64,000 nt of DNA from Nocardia amamiensis (GTDB taxonomy: Bacteria; Actinomycetota; Actinomycetes; Mycobacteriales; Mycobacteriaceae), in NCBI RefSeq assembly GCF_015477605.1, contig NZ_JADLQX010000003.1, positions 1-64,000 of the forward strand. The letters are read 5' to 3'. Below the pieces are notes generated by a model. That model had not been told where the DNA came from and did no database searches. It saw only the letters and a list, made by a program, of their open reading frames with translations. Both the position numbers and the translations under genes were made by a program. Below, piece by piece: positions 1 through 9,078 of this stretch; within the stretch, counting starts at the first letter, position 1; each line of letters opens with the position of its first letter.

Positions 1-238
1 TGCCCTCGGTTCACTCGCTGACGCTCCCTCACAACTCCGCCTCGCTGGCGCTCGGCTCCGTCGTGCGCCACAGCGCACTGTGCCCTCGGTTCACTCGCTG
101 ACGCTCCCTCACAACTCCGCCTCGCTGGCGCTCGGCTCCGTCGTGCGCCACAGCGCACTGTGCCCTCGGTTCACTCGCTGACGCTCCCTCACAACTCCGC
201 CTCGCTGTGCCCTCGGTTCACTCGATGCCGGTCCCTCA
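1..238. repeat. 80-bp tandem repeat array, two full and two partial copies
   Basis: Positions 1-80 and 81-160 are identical 80-bp units beginning tgccctcggttcactcg. A third copy from 161 is cut at 206, and a fourth begins at 208 and diverges after about 16 bases. The array continues to the left beyond the window. It abuts the 3' end of the sensor kinase gene, whose stop is at 236-238. No function is evident; it looks like an intergenic repeat that expanded by slippage or recombination. Confidence 0.9.
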
Positions 239-1549
239 CACACCCTCCCGTGGTGTCGTCGTGGCGCCGGGCAGTATCGAACACGAGAATCCGCCGCGAC
301 CGGGCGCGAGCGGAATGCCTGCTCGCACCGACCAGCCGTGGTTGCTCGGGCCGACCGTCATCCGGCCGCCGAGCAATTCGGCGCGCTGCCGCATGCCGGA
401 GACGCCCATTCCCGTGCCGCGTTGTGGCAGCACCCCGGCAGGCAGGGTGTTGTCCACGGTCAGCGTCACCATGGTCGCGTCCACCGCGATCCGTACCGAG
501 GCAGACGCGCCGGGCGCGTGTTTGACGACATTCGCCAGCGACTCCTGACTGATCCGGTACAACGCCAGCCCGACGGCGGGCGACACCGCGCCGAGGTCGC
601 CCTCGCATTCGTAGTGCACGTCCAACCCGGCGCGTACGAAATCGCCGACCAAGTCCTTGACGTCCTCCACGCCCGGTTCCGCGACCTGCTTCCACGGCCG
701 CGCGTCGAGCAGGCCGACCGTGCGGCGAATATCGGCCATGGCCTGCCTGCCGAGTCGCTCGGCGTCGGTCAGCGCCTCCACGGCCTCGTCCACGTCGCGG
801 TCGGTCTGCAGCGCGTGCCGCGCGGCGGTGAGATGCAGCAGGGTCACGCTCAGCGAGTGCGCGATCACGTCGTGCACTTCGCGTGCGATCCGGTGGCGCT
901 CCTCGTCGGCGGCCTGCGCGGCGCGAATGTCCTGGTAGCCACGTTCCTGGTAGAGGAAGCGGCGCTGATACTGCATCATCAGCCCGGCCATCCAGCCGAA
1001 CGCGATGCCGACCAGGTAGGTCGGCAGTCCCTCCCACAGGTGGCCGATCGCGTCGAACGCGACCAACTGCAACATCATCGCCACCGTGACCGGAATGCTC
1101 ACCCGCTTCGGCGCGATCGCGGCGATCTCGCCAGCGGCGGCCACCAGCACGAACGGCGCGAAGTCGGCGCTGACGGGCTGGGCGAGGAACAGCGCCTCCG
1201 CGGCCATGGCCAGCACACCCAGCAGCAAAGGGCGGGGCATGACGCCGAGAAACGCGTACAGCGGCCCGAAGGCATAGGTCAGCAGCACCGCGATGATCGG
1301 AAGCACGGTCGGGAAGTACTCGTGCCGCTGCACCGCGGCCGCCACCGCGACGACGAGGACGGCGAGATCGATGCTGATGATGACCGATGGCGGATAGTCG
1401 AACGGCAGCTGCTCGACATTGCGCCGGAACGCCGCCACCGGATGGCGCCCGAACTCGGCGCACCGCTGCCTGGTGCGCAGCAGCGCGGCGCGCACCCGCC
1501 CGGTTCGCGGCGTGCCGGGCGGCGCTTCGGAGACGCCGGTCACACCCAT
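236..1549 (-). CDS. NarL-type sensor histidine kinase
   Basis: The protein (437 aa) is a membrane sensor kinase. Several hydrophobic segments fill roughly residues 57-200. They are followed by a HisKA_3 dimerisation box with the phosphoacceptor in IAREVHDVIAHS and by a C-terminal HATPase with GTGMGVSGMRQRAELLGG. No response regulator lies next to it inside the window, so its partner may be to the left or unlinked. It is divergent from a small protein and an ABC exporter (1709-5266), an arrangement often seen when the kinase controls the exporter. The last 20 or so residues extend beyond the usual end of the HATPase fold, and the stop falls at the edge of the tandem repeat, so the tail may have been altered by the repeat. 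Confidence 0.9.
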   Translation of the reverse strand: MGVTGVSEAPPGTPRTGRVRAALLRTRQRCAEFGRHPVAAFRRNVEQLPFDYPPSVIISIDLAVLVVAVAAAVQRHEYFPTVLPIIAVLLTYAFGPLYAFLGVMPRPLLLGVLAMAAEALFLAQPVSADFAPFVLVAAAGEIAAIAPKRVSIPVTVAMMLQLVAFDAIGHLWEGLPTYLVGIAFGWMAGLMMQYQRRFLYQERGYQDIRAAQAADEERHRIAREVHDVIAHSLSVTLLHLTAARHALQTDRDVDEAVEALTDAERLGRQAMADIRRTVGLLDARPWKQVAEPGVEDVKDLVGDFVRAGLDVHYECEGDLGAVSPAVGLALYRISQESLANVVKHAPGASASVRIAVDATMVTLTVDNTLPAGVLPQRGTGMGVSGMRQRAELLGGRMTVGPSNHGWSVRAGIPLAPGRGGFSCSILPGATTTPREGV

Positions 1550-1708
1550 TCTGTAAGGCTAGCCGCCGCCCGCGCGGCGGTACATCGTCCCGCGAGCGGG
1601 CCGCTACTCCTACTGTGGTCGGAGACGTATTCGGGTCCCTGGCACGACGACAACAGGGCTTTCGCGTCCGTACCGTGAGCGGTAGTTCACCGAGGAAAGG
1701 CGAAGGCC

Positions 1709-2017
1709 ATGTCCTGGACAGATCAGCACGCTCGAACCGACATCGTGCACACCGTGCTCACCCGCGCGGCGACCGATCCCGCCAGCCCCGACTTGTTCGC
1801 GGGTATCCCCGGTCTGGAGCGGCTGTTCGGTGACGCGGAAGGACTGCTGCTCACGCTGCGCTATCGGTGGAACATCCACTTCGACGCGAAACTCGAGCAG
1901 GGACTCACGGAGGTCGAGGCGTACCTCGAGCTGGCCGCCGAGCAGCCGGTGCTGCGCGCGGTGCTCGAGGCACAGTATGGTCGCCGCAACCACGCGTCGG
2001 AGACCATGGCGCGCTGA
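1709..2017 (+). CDS. small hypothetical protein upstream of ABC exporter
   Basis: I do not recognise this 102-aa protein. It is predicted soluble, mostly helical and acidic, with no signal peptide or membrane segment. A purine-rich site (gaggaaagg) sits upstream of the ATG. It is followed after 52 bp by the ABC ATPase and may be co-transcribed with it. It has a hydrophobic, aromatic patch (LRYRWNIHF) in the middle. A role with the exporter or in response to the divergent kinase is possible but rests only on position. Confidence 0.7.
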   Translation: MSWTDQHARTDIVHTVLTRAATDPASPDLFAGIPGLERLFGDAEGLLLTLRYRWNIHFDAKLEQGLTEVEAYLELAAEQPVLRAVLEAQYGRRNHASETMAR

Positions 2018-2069
2018 CGCGCGAAGAACGAAGAACTGTTGATCGACCGAACGGAAACGGGGGACAACG

Positions 2070-2777
2070 ATGTCTGAACCGGCGATGCTGGAGTTATCGG
2101 GCGTGACGAAGGAGTACCGGGTCGGCGGTCAGACCGTCCGGGCGCTCGATGAGGTGGGATTGCGCATCGAGGGCGGTGAATTCACCTCGATCATCGGGCC
2201 GTCCGGTTCCGGCAAGAGCACCCTGCTGCACCTGCTGGGCGCGCTGGACAGTCCCGATTCGGGCTCGATCCGGTTCCGGGGCGAGGAGATCGGCGCACTC
2301 GACGAGGAGCAGCAGTCGCGGTTCCGGCGCCATCAGGTCGGTTTCGTCTTCCAGTTCTTCAACCTGCTGCCCACGCTGTCGGCATGGGAGAACGTGGCGA
2401 TCCCGAAACTGCTGGACGGCACCGGTTTGCGTAAGGCCAAGCCGCGCGCGCTGGAGCTGCTCGACCTGGTCGGTCTCGCCGCGCGGGCCGAGCACCGGCC
2501 CGCCGAGTTGTCCGGCGGCCAGATGCAGCGGGTCGCGGTGGCGCGGGCGCTGATCATGAACCCGCCGCTGATCCTGGCCGACGAGCCCACCGGAAACCTG
2601 GATTCCAAGACCGGCGCCGCCATCCTCGAGCTGCTCGGGGAAATCACCGAATCGGGCAATTCGGTGGTGATGGTGACCCACGACATGGGCGCGGTGACCT
2701 ACTGCGATCGCGTGATCACCCTGCGCGACGGCCGGATCGGCTCCAACGACCGGGTCGAGCGGACGGTCAACGCGTGA
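2070..2777 (+). CDS. ABC transporter ATP-binding protein, MacB/LolD type
   Basis: This 235-aa ATPase powers the permease encoded directly downstream. It has Walker A (GPSGSGKST), Q-loop (FVFQFFNLLPTLS), signature (LSGGQMQRVAVARAL), Walker B with catalytic Glu (LILADEPTGNLD) and the H-loop (MVTHD). Length and motifs fit the MacB/LolD group that pairs with FtsX-type permeases for export of lipoproteins, peptides or antibiotics. Its stop overlaps the permease start (GTGA), which indicates translational coupling. The substrate cannot be read from the sequence. Confidence 0.95.
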   Translation: MSEPAMLELSGVTKEYRVGGQTVRALDEVGLRIEGGEFTSIIGPSGSGKSTLLHLLGALDSPDSGSIRFRGEEIGALDEEQQSRFRRHQVGFVFQFFNLLPTLSAWENVAIPKLLDGTGLRKAKPRALELLDLVGLAARAEHRPAELSGGQMQRVAVARALIMNPPLILADEPTGNLDSKTGAAILELLGEITESGNSVVMVTHDMGAVTYCDRVITLRDGRIGSNDRVERTVNA

Positions 2778-5266
2778 TCCGCGCGGCGTGGGATCGCCTG
2801 CGGCTGTTCAATATCGGCGAGTTGCTCGCCCATCGCGGCCGCACCCTGATGTCGCTGATCGTGATGGGTGTCTCGGCGTCGCTGCTGGTCGCGGTGCTGA
2901 GCATCTCCGGGTCGGTGACCGGTTCGGTGGACAAGCTGACCCGCGGCCTCGGCGGCAAGGCGCAGCTGGAGGTCACCGGAATCACCGACGCGGGTTTCGA
3001 CCAGCAATTGCTGCGTCAGATCGTGACCACTCCCGGTGTGGCGGTGGCGGTGCCGATGTTGCGCGCGCAGCTCGGCACCGGCGCGGACCGTGCGCTGCTG
3101 ATCGGCGCCGACTCGACCATCGGCGCGCTGGGCAGCGAATTGACCGCTCCCATGAGCGCTTCCGCGGGAAGGCTGCTGTCGGTGCCGAACGGGGTGCTGG
3201 TCGGCGCGGCGCTCGGTCGCTCCGAGGGCGAGCAGTTCACGCTGGGCAATACGACGGTGACGGTCGCGGACATCCTCGACGAACAGGCGTCCAAGAAGCT
3301 CAACGACGGACACCTCATCGCGGCGCCGCTCGGGCTCGCGCAGAAGATCACCGACCGACCCGGGCGACTGGATTCGGTGCAGATCATTCCCGCCGACGGC
3401 GCCGACCTCGGGCAGCTGCGCGCGGCGGTGACCGCCGCGGTGGACGGTCGCGCGGTAGTGGCCGAACCGAGCCTGCGCACCGCGCAGGCGGGCGGCGTGG
3501 TGCAGATCGTCCGGTACTCCACCACGATGGCCTCGGCCGCCGCGCTGATCGTCTCCGCGTTCCTCATCTACAACGCGATGAGCATGGCGATTGCCCAGCG
3601 CAGGCCGATGCTGTCGCTGCTGCGCGCCATCGGCGGCAGACGTGGTCCGATGGTGCGTGATCTGCTGGGCGAAGCGGCGCTGCTCGGCGTGCTCGGCGGC
3701 GCGGTCGGTGCGGTGCTGGGCGTGTTCATGGGCCGGATCGCGATCGGCGCCCTGCCCACCGCGATCGTGCAGTCGGTGGAGGCGCGCACCGAGTATCTGG
3801 TGCCCTGGTACGTGATTCCGTTCGCGGTCGCGGCGTGCGTGTTCGCCAGCGTGCTCGCGGCATCCCTCGCCGCGCGCCAGGTGTACAAGGTCCAGCCCAT
3901 CGAGGCGCTGGCTCCGGTGGGCGTGGGCCGAACGGATACGGCGAGCCCGCTGCTGCGCTGGCTCGCCGTGGCGCTGGGCGCCGGACTGGTCGGCGCCGCC
4001 GTGTTGGTCGCAAGCAGCGATCTCGGCCGCTATTCGCTGACCGCCATCTCGATCTCGTTCATCGCCGCCATCCTGCTGTGTTTCGGCGCAACGGGTCCGA
4101 TCGTGCGGGTCGCCGCCGGGATCGCACGCTGGTTCCGCGCCCCGGGCGCGCTCGGCGCGACCACACTGGAACGCGCACCGCGCCGGGTCTGGGCTACGGC
4201 CATGACGGTGATGATCGGCGTCGCCGCGACCGTCGGCATGGGTGGCGCATCCAGCAACATGATCGATTCGGCCACCGTGACATTCAAGGATCTGGCCAAG
4301 AACGACGTCTACGTCAGCCCGGCTTCGATGGCGCAATTCCCGACCGGGCCGCTGCTGCCCGCCGACCTGCCGGGCAAGCTCGCCGCCGTGCCCGGCGTCG
4401 CGCATCTCAGCCCGGCGCAGATGGCGTTCGCCACGCTCGGCAGCAGTCGCGTGATGCTGCAAGGATTTCCGCCCGATGCCAGGGAAACGCGCATGCGGAT
4501 GCTCACCGACGAGAACGTCGCCCGGCTGTCCGCCGGGGAGGGTGTGGCGATCTCCCGTGACGTGGCGCGCTCGCTGGGCGTGGGCGCGGGCGCGGAGCTG
4601 ACCCTGCCGACGCCGACCGGCCCGCGCACCGTGCGCGTGCTGCAGGTGATCCCGTACTTCTCGGCGATCGCGGGCGTGGTGATGATGGACCTGAACCTGA
4701 TGCGCGCCTGGTACGAGCGGCCCGGCGAGACGGTCATCGCGGTCGACATCGAACCCGGCGCCGATCGCGCGGCAGTGCTCGCGGCTATCCGCCAGGTGGT
4801 GCCACCGGAACTGCACGTCGACACCGGCGCCAATACCGTGATCGCGGCCTCGTCGAGTATCCGGCAAGGAATGGTGATGAGCAATGCCATCCTCTGGATC
4901 GTGGTGCTGGTGGCCACGGTGGCGCTGCTGAACACATTGATGCTCTCGGTGCTGGACCGCCGCAGGGAACTCGGGGTGTTGCGCGCCATGGGCACCGGCC
5001 GCAAGTTCCTGATGCGTTCGGTGCTCGCCGAGGCGGCGGGCATCGGAATCGTCGGCGCGGCACTGGGTTTGCTTCTCGGCGCCTTGGTGCAGTACCTGGG
5101 TGCGATCGCGATGGGAAATGCCTTGACCATCGACGTCGCCTATCAGCCGAGCCCGATGGTGCTGGTCTACGGCGTGGTCGCGCTGGCGCTTGCGCTGCTC
5201 GGGTCGATTCCGCCCGCACTTCGGGCCGCCCGGCTGCCCATCGTGGAGGCGCTCGCGGTCGACTGA
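2774..5266 (+). CDS. ABC transporter permease, FtsX/MacB family (fused double unit)
   Basis: This 830-aa membrane protein begins with GTG overlapping the ATPase stop by four bases. An N-terminal membrane segment (about residues 22-45) is followed by a large extracytoplasmic MacB-like domain. A first FtsX domain with three segments lies at roughly 250-380. Two further segments, a second extracytoplasmic domain and a second FtsX domain at the C-terminus (about 700-820) follow. The duplicated layout is typical of actinobacterial exporters that work with a single ATPase. It ends five bases before the convergent kinase gene. Confidence 0.93.
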   Translation: MIRAAWDRLRLFNIGELLAHRGRTLMSLIVMGVSASLLVAVLSISGSVTGSVDKLTRGLGGKAQLEVTGITDAGFDQQLLRQIVTTPGVAVAVPMLRAQLGTGADRALLIGADSTIGALGSELTAPMSASAGRLLSVPNGVLVGAALGRSEGEQFTLGNTTVTVADILDEQASKKLNDGHLIAAPLGLAQKITDRPGRLDSVQIIPADGADLGQLRAAVTAAVDGRAVVAEPSLRTAQAGGVVQIVRYSTTMASAAALIVSAFLIYNAMSMAIAQRRPMLSLLRAIGGRRGPMVRDLLGEAALLGVLGGAVGAVLGVFMGRIAIGALPTAIVQSVEARTEYLVPWYVIPFAVAACVFASVLAASLAARQVYKVQPIEALAPVGVGRTDTASPLLRWLAVALGAGLVGAAVLVASSDLGRYSLTAISISFIAAILLCFGATGPIVRVAAGIARWFRAPGALGATTLERAPRRVWATAMTVMIGVAATVGMGGASSNMIDSATVTFKDLAKNDVYVSPASMAQFPTGPLLPADLPGKLAAVPGVAHLSPAQMAFATLGSSRVMLQGFPPDARETRMRMLTDENVARLSAGEGVAISRDVARSLGVGAGAELTLPTPTGPRTVRVLQVIPYFSAIAGVVMMDLNLMRAWYERPGETVIAVDIEPGADRAAVLAAIRQVVPPELHVDTGANTVIAASSSIRQGMVMSNAILWIVVLVATVALLNTLMLSVLDRRRELGVLRAMGTGRKFLMRSVLAEAAGIGIVGAALGLLLGALVQYLGAIAMGNALTIDVAYQPSPMVLVYGVVALALALLGSIPPALRAARLPIVEALAVD

Positions 5267-5271
5267 GCTCG

Positions 5272-7152
5272 TCACAGCGGCAGGTCGGCGAACCAGTCCT
5301 CGAATTCGGCGGCGGGCATGCCGAACCCCGAGGTCGGGATGCGGTCGGTGAGCGTCACCGTGGCGAACAGCAGGTAGCTGGATCGGGCGGGATCGTCTTC
5401 GAACTCGACGACCAGGAACCCGTCCGGCAAGCCACCGCCGGACGTCTGCCACCGGTAGGTGGAATAGGACTTGCCGTTGTTGCGTTCGGTCGCCGCGGTG
5501 TTGGACGGCAGGTCGCGCACCGCCGCCTGTGCGTCCTGCGGTGATTTGAAGGCGACGAGGACGTAATCGGGCTCGTTGATCGGCGTGCCCCAGCAATTCC
5601 AGGCCGTTGCCCAGTTGGGGAAGTCGGGCACACCGTCGGCGGCGGATACTTTGTCACCCGGCTCGGCCGTGTTGAGAAAGCATGTTTTGTCCCGATACCC
5701 CGGGCCGGAGCCGACGTTGTACTTCGTGTCCACGCCTTGCGGCAGCAGGTTCGGGAACGCCTTGGCGAGCATCCCGGGATCGGCCGGTCCCGTGGGCGTC
5801 TTGGTGCCGAGATCGAGCGGAGACGCGGAGTCGGAATTGGAGAATCCGACCTTCGCGGCGACGATGCCGACGCCACCGAGCAACGCCACCACGATCAGCA
5901 CGACCATTACGATCAGGCCGGTATGGGAGCGGCGTTCGGGCGGATAGCCGGGCGGCTGATGGGGTGCGTAGCCCATCGGCGGCGGCGTATTCGGCGGCAT
6001 CGCCTGCGCCGCCGGATAACTCGGCGAAACCGCCTGCGCCGCAGGATAATTCGGCGGCATCGACAAATGACTGGGCTGCTGCGGCACCGCTGCGTAACTC
6101 GGCGGCGCCACCGCGGGTGCTTCGGGCTTCGGGAAATTCTGTTCCGCAGTCGGATTCGGGACGTACTGCGGCGGCGCGGTGTAGGCCGGGCCGGATCCGG
6201 CGGCGGCATACGTCGGCGAACTCGCCTCCGGCCCTGGATACGCCGGACTCGACGGCTGCGCGATAACGGTGGGCGCCGGCTGCGGCTGGTACTGCGACGC
6301 CACGATCGTCGGTGCGGGCGCGGTCAGCGCTCGGCGTGCGGCCGTGGCGAACTCGACGCAGGACGTGTACCGGTCGTCGGGCCGCTTGGCCATCGCCTTC
6401 GCGATCACCGCGTCGAGCGCGGCCGAGAGTCCGGGGCGCACGGCCGCCGCCGAGGGCGGCGGCAGCTGGAGATGGCCGCGGATGATCTCGGCCGGGGCGG
6501 CGGCGTCGAAGGGAGCGACGCCGGTCAGCAACCAGTACAGCGCGCATGCCAGCGAGTACTGATCGGAGCGGTGGTCCAGGTGCGCGCCGGTCATCTGTTC
6601 CGGCGAGGCGTAGGCGAGCGTCGCGGTGAACATGCCGGTCTGGGTCAGGTGGGTGGAATCCTCGCGCAGCCGGGCGATGCCGAAGTCGGTGAGGAAGACG
6701 CGTTCGCCGTGCCCGCCCACCGAGCGGGCCAGCATGATGTTCGCGGGCTTCACATCCCGGTGCAGCACGCCCATCCCGTGTGCGTAATCCAATGCGGCGG
6801 CGACGCCTTCGACGATCTGCACGGCCCGCTCCGGCGGCAGGGTCGGCGGATGCACCGTCGCCGCGTCCACGCCGTCGACGTACTGCATGGAGATCCATAG
6901 CTGCTCGTCTTCGGTGCCGCGGTCGTACACCGCGACGATGTTCGGATGATCCAGCTGCGCGGCCAGGTCCGCCTCCCGCTCGAACCGCGCCCTGACCTCG
7001 GCGTCGGCGAACAGCTCGCGGTTGAGCAGCTTGAGCGCCGTCTGCCTCGGCAGTCTCGGGTGCCGGGCCAGATACACCGATCCCATACCGCCCTGGCCGA
7101 GCAGCTTCTCGATGGTGAACCCGGCGAACACCGCACCGCTGTTGAGCAACAC
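5272..7152 (-). CDS. PknB-type serine/threonine protein kinase with extracellular domain
   Basis: This 626-aa protein has a complete Hanks kinase domain (about residues 12-280). It shows a glycine loop (GQGGMGSVY), Lys in ALKLL, catalytic loop HRDVKPANI, DFG, and an activation segment with threonines before ASPEQM. A Pro/Ala/Tyr-rich linker follows. One membrane segment (GLIVMVVLIVVALLGG) leads to an extracellular domain of about 185 residues that contains a cysteine pair. The layout is that of mycobacterial transmembrane Ser/Thr kinases that sense an outside signal. The signal and substrates are unknown. It is transcribed alone, convergent with the ABC permease and divergent from the lipoprotein at 7421. 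Confidence 0.93.
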   Translation of the reverse strand: MLLNSGAVFAGFTIEKLLGQGGMGSVYLARHPRLPRQTALKLLNRELFADAEVRARFEREADLAAQLDHPNIVAVYDRGTEDEQLWISMQYVDGVDAATVHPPTLPPERAVQIVEGVAAALDYAHGMGVLHRDVKPANIMLARSVGGHGERVFLTDFGIARLREDSTHLTQTGMFTATLAYASPEQMTGAHLDHRSDQYSLACALYWLLTGVAPFDAAAPAEIIRGHLQLPPPSAAAVRPGLSAALDAVIAKAMAKRPDDRYTSCVEFATAARRALTAPAPTIVASQYQPQPAPTVIAQPSSPAYPGPEASSPTYAAAGSGPAYTAPPQYVPNPTAEQNFPKPEAPAVAPPSYAAVPQQPSHLSMPPNYPAAQAVSPSYPAAQAMPPNTPPPMGYAPHQPPGYPPERRSHTGLIVMVVLIVVALLGGVGIVAAKVGFSNSDSASPLDLGTKTPTGPADPGMLAKAFPNLLPQGVDTKYNVGSGPGYRDKTCFLNTAEPGDKVSAADGVPDFPNWATAWNCWGTPINEPDYVLVAFKSPQDAQAAVRDLPSNTAATERNNGKSYSTYRWQTSGGGLPDGFLVVEFEDDPARSSYLLFATVTLTDRIPTSGFGMPAAEFEDWFADLPL

Positions 7153-7420
7153 GCCCCCTTCAGGTGACCCACGGCCGGACGTGCAGGTCCGGGCGCTCCG
7201 TACAGATCCTGGAGCCTACCGGGTGGCGCCCTGGCCACGGCGTTTCGAATTCCCAGCGAAAATCGGCGAAACTATCTCCCGAGATATCGTTCTCGCGACG
7301 CTGTCGCGTGTCGCGCGACGATGTCTCCCGCCCGGTCACCCGCCGGACGGGCCCGATCAGCTATTTTGCACCGCCGATGAAAAGCGAGCACGCGCACGTG
7401 GTGGTGGGGAGGACTCGGTG

Positions 7421-8311
7421 GTGAGGTCGACCGGATCTGGTTCGGTGCTGCGCGCCGCTTCGATGGTGGTACTGCTCACCCTGACCTCGTGCGCCCTGTT
7501 TCCGGGCGAGCGGCCGGCCGCCGAACCGCCCCCCGTCGTCGTCGACACCGTCGGGACGTGGCGGCCGAACCTCGCGGTCTCCATGCCGGACTCGCTGGCC
7601 GCCGATTTCACTCAGCTGCAGCCGCAGCTGGCCGGACAGGTCGGCATGGCGATCATGCCCGTCGGCGGCGGCCGGATGACCATCTTCGGCGACTGGGTCA
7701 GCGGCATCGCGTGGTCGACCATCAAGGTCCCGCTCGCGATCGCGGCGCTGCGGCACGACCGGCAGGAAGGCATCTTGCATGAGGTGGAGGCCGCGATCAC
7801 TTGGTCGGACAACGACGCCGCCGATGCGCTATGGCAGTCGCTCGGCGACGGGCTGGAAGCCGCCAAGGCTGTGCAGAACGTGATCGATGAAGCGGGTGAC
7901 GCCGCGACCGGTGTCGCGGGCCCGCGCACCACGCTGGACTACACCTCCTTCGGCGGGACCGAGTGGACGCTGGCCAACCAGGCGCGCTTCGCGTCCCGGC
8001 TGCCGTGCCTGCCCGAGACGTTCCACGTCACCGAGCTGATGACGGAGATCACACCCGAGCAGTCGTGGGGTCTCGGCGTGCTCGAGGGCACGGCGTTCAA
8101 GGGTGGCTGGGGGCCGGACGACGTGACCGGCGTCTACACCGTCCGGCAGTTCGGCCTGGTACCGGTACGGTCCGGCATGATCGCGGTCGCCCTCGCGGCG
8201 CAGGCCGATTCCGGCACGTTCGACGACGCCACCGCCATCCTGAGCCGGATGGCGGAGCTGATCGGACGTCATCTCGACGAGGTGCGCGGCGGGTCCTGCC
8301 CGCCGCTGTGA
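7421..8311 (+). CDS. beta-lactamase/PBP-like lipoprotein
   Basis: This 296-aa protein is a predicted lipoprotein (lipobox LTSC near residue 21) with a class-A beta-lactamase-like fold. It has an SxxK motif (STIK), an SDN motif (WSDND) and a KGG triad equivalent (FKGGW). These are the catalytic positions of serine beta-lactamases and penicillin-binding proteins, so acylation of a beta-lactam or peptidoglycan-like substrate is possible. Hydrolysis of antibiotics is not proven, and a classical Glu166 omega loop is not obvious. GTG at 7421 lies seven bases after ggggagga; GTG at 7418 is the alternative. It converges on the response regulator. Confidence 0.82.
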   Translation: MRSTGSGSVLRAASMVVLLTLTSCALFPGERPAAEPPPVVVDTVGTWRPNLAVSMPDSLAADFTQLQPQLAGQVGMAIMPVGGGRMTIFGDWVSGIAWSTIKVPLAIAALRHDRQEGILHEVEAAITWSDNDAADALWQSLGDGLEAAKAVQNVIDEAGDAATGVAGPRTTLDYTSFGGTEWTLANQARFASRLPCLPETFHVTELMTEITPEQSWGLGVLEGTAFKGGWGPDDVTGVYTVRQFGLVPVRSGMIAVALAAQADSGTFDDATAILSRMAELIGRHLDEVRGGSCPPL

Positions 8312-8318
8312 GCACGGG

Positions 8319-8984
8319 TCAGCCGGGAGTGACGAGGCCGGTCTCGTAGGCCAAGACGACGGCCTGGGCGCGGTCGCGCAGGTTCAGCTTCGAGAAAACC
8401 TTCGACACATGGGTTTTCACGGTCTGCTCGGCGACGAAGAGCGCCTCTGCGATCTCCGCGTTCGACATGCCCTTGGCGATCAGCTCCAGCACCTCCCGCT
8501 CACGCGGAGTGAGCGCCGTCAGCTGCGGTGCCGGTTTCGCCCGCGCGGAGCTGCGGCGGCGGGTGACATCGGCGATGAGCCTGCGGGTGACGGTCGGCGC
8601 GAGCAGTGCCTGACCGTCGGCGACCACCCGCACCGCGCGGACCAATTCCTCGGCGGGCGCGTCCTTCAGCAGGAATCCGCTGGCGCCGAGGCTCAGCGCC
8701 TCGTAGACGTAGTCATCGATGTCGAAGGTGGTCAGCATCAGCACGCGCACCGGAGGATCGAATCCGGCGGCCAGGATGGCGCGGGCCGCGTCCAGTCCGT
8801 TCATCTCCGGCATACGCACATCCATCAGCACGACGTCCGGGCGCAGCCGCTTGGCCTCGGCCACCGCGACCTTTCCGTCCGCCGCGTCGCCGACGACGCT
8901 GATGTCCGGCTGAGCCGCGAGCAGCGCCCCGAACCCCTGCCGCACCATGGCCTGGTCATCGGCGATCAACACGGTAATTGCCAC
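8319..8984 (-). CDS. NarL/LuxR-family response regulator
   Basis: This 221-aa protein has an N-terminal receiver domain, with the acidic pair DD near residue 10, phosphoacceptor Asp in VVLMDVRMPEMNG, and Thr and Lys in the switch positions (MLTTF, LLKDAP). A C-terminal LuxR-type helix-turn-helix follows (LTPREREVLELIAKGMSNAEIA). It lies 94 bp downstream of, and on the same strand as, the sensor kinase at 9079-10296, so the two form a conventional kinase-regulator pair. Target genes are not evident. Confidence 0.95.
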   Translation of the reverse strand: MAITVLIADDQAMVRQGFGALLAAQPDISVVGDAADGKVAVAEAKRLRPDVVLMDVRMPEMNGLDAARAILAAGFDPPVRVLMLTTFDIDDYVYEALSLGASGFLLKDAPAEELVRAVRVVADGQALLAPTVTRRLIADVTRRRSSARAKPAPQLTALTPREREVLELIAKGMSNAEIAEALFVAEQTVKTHVSKVFSKLNLRDRAQAVVLAYETGLVTPG

Positions 8985-9078
8985 CAGCTCACCCTAATTG
9001 CCCCTCATGCACACGTCCGCTGGGCCCGTATGCGGCCCGGCTCCGCTTTTCGCCGACAAGCGGATCCCGTTCGAACGC

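Noticed and set aside
2699..5596. Very long open frame (over 900 codons) on the minus strand
   Set aside because: It is the antisense shadow of the ABC permease and part of the kinase gene, with His/Arg/Gln-rich composition typical of GC-rich reverse frames and no domain.
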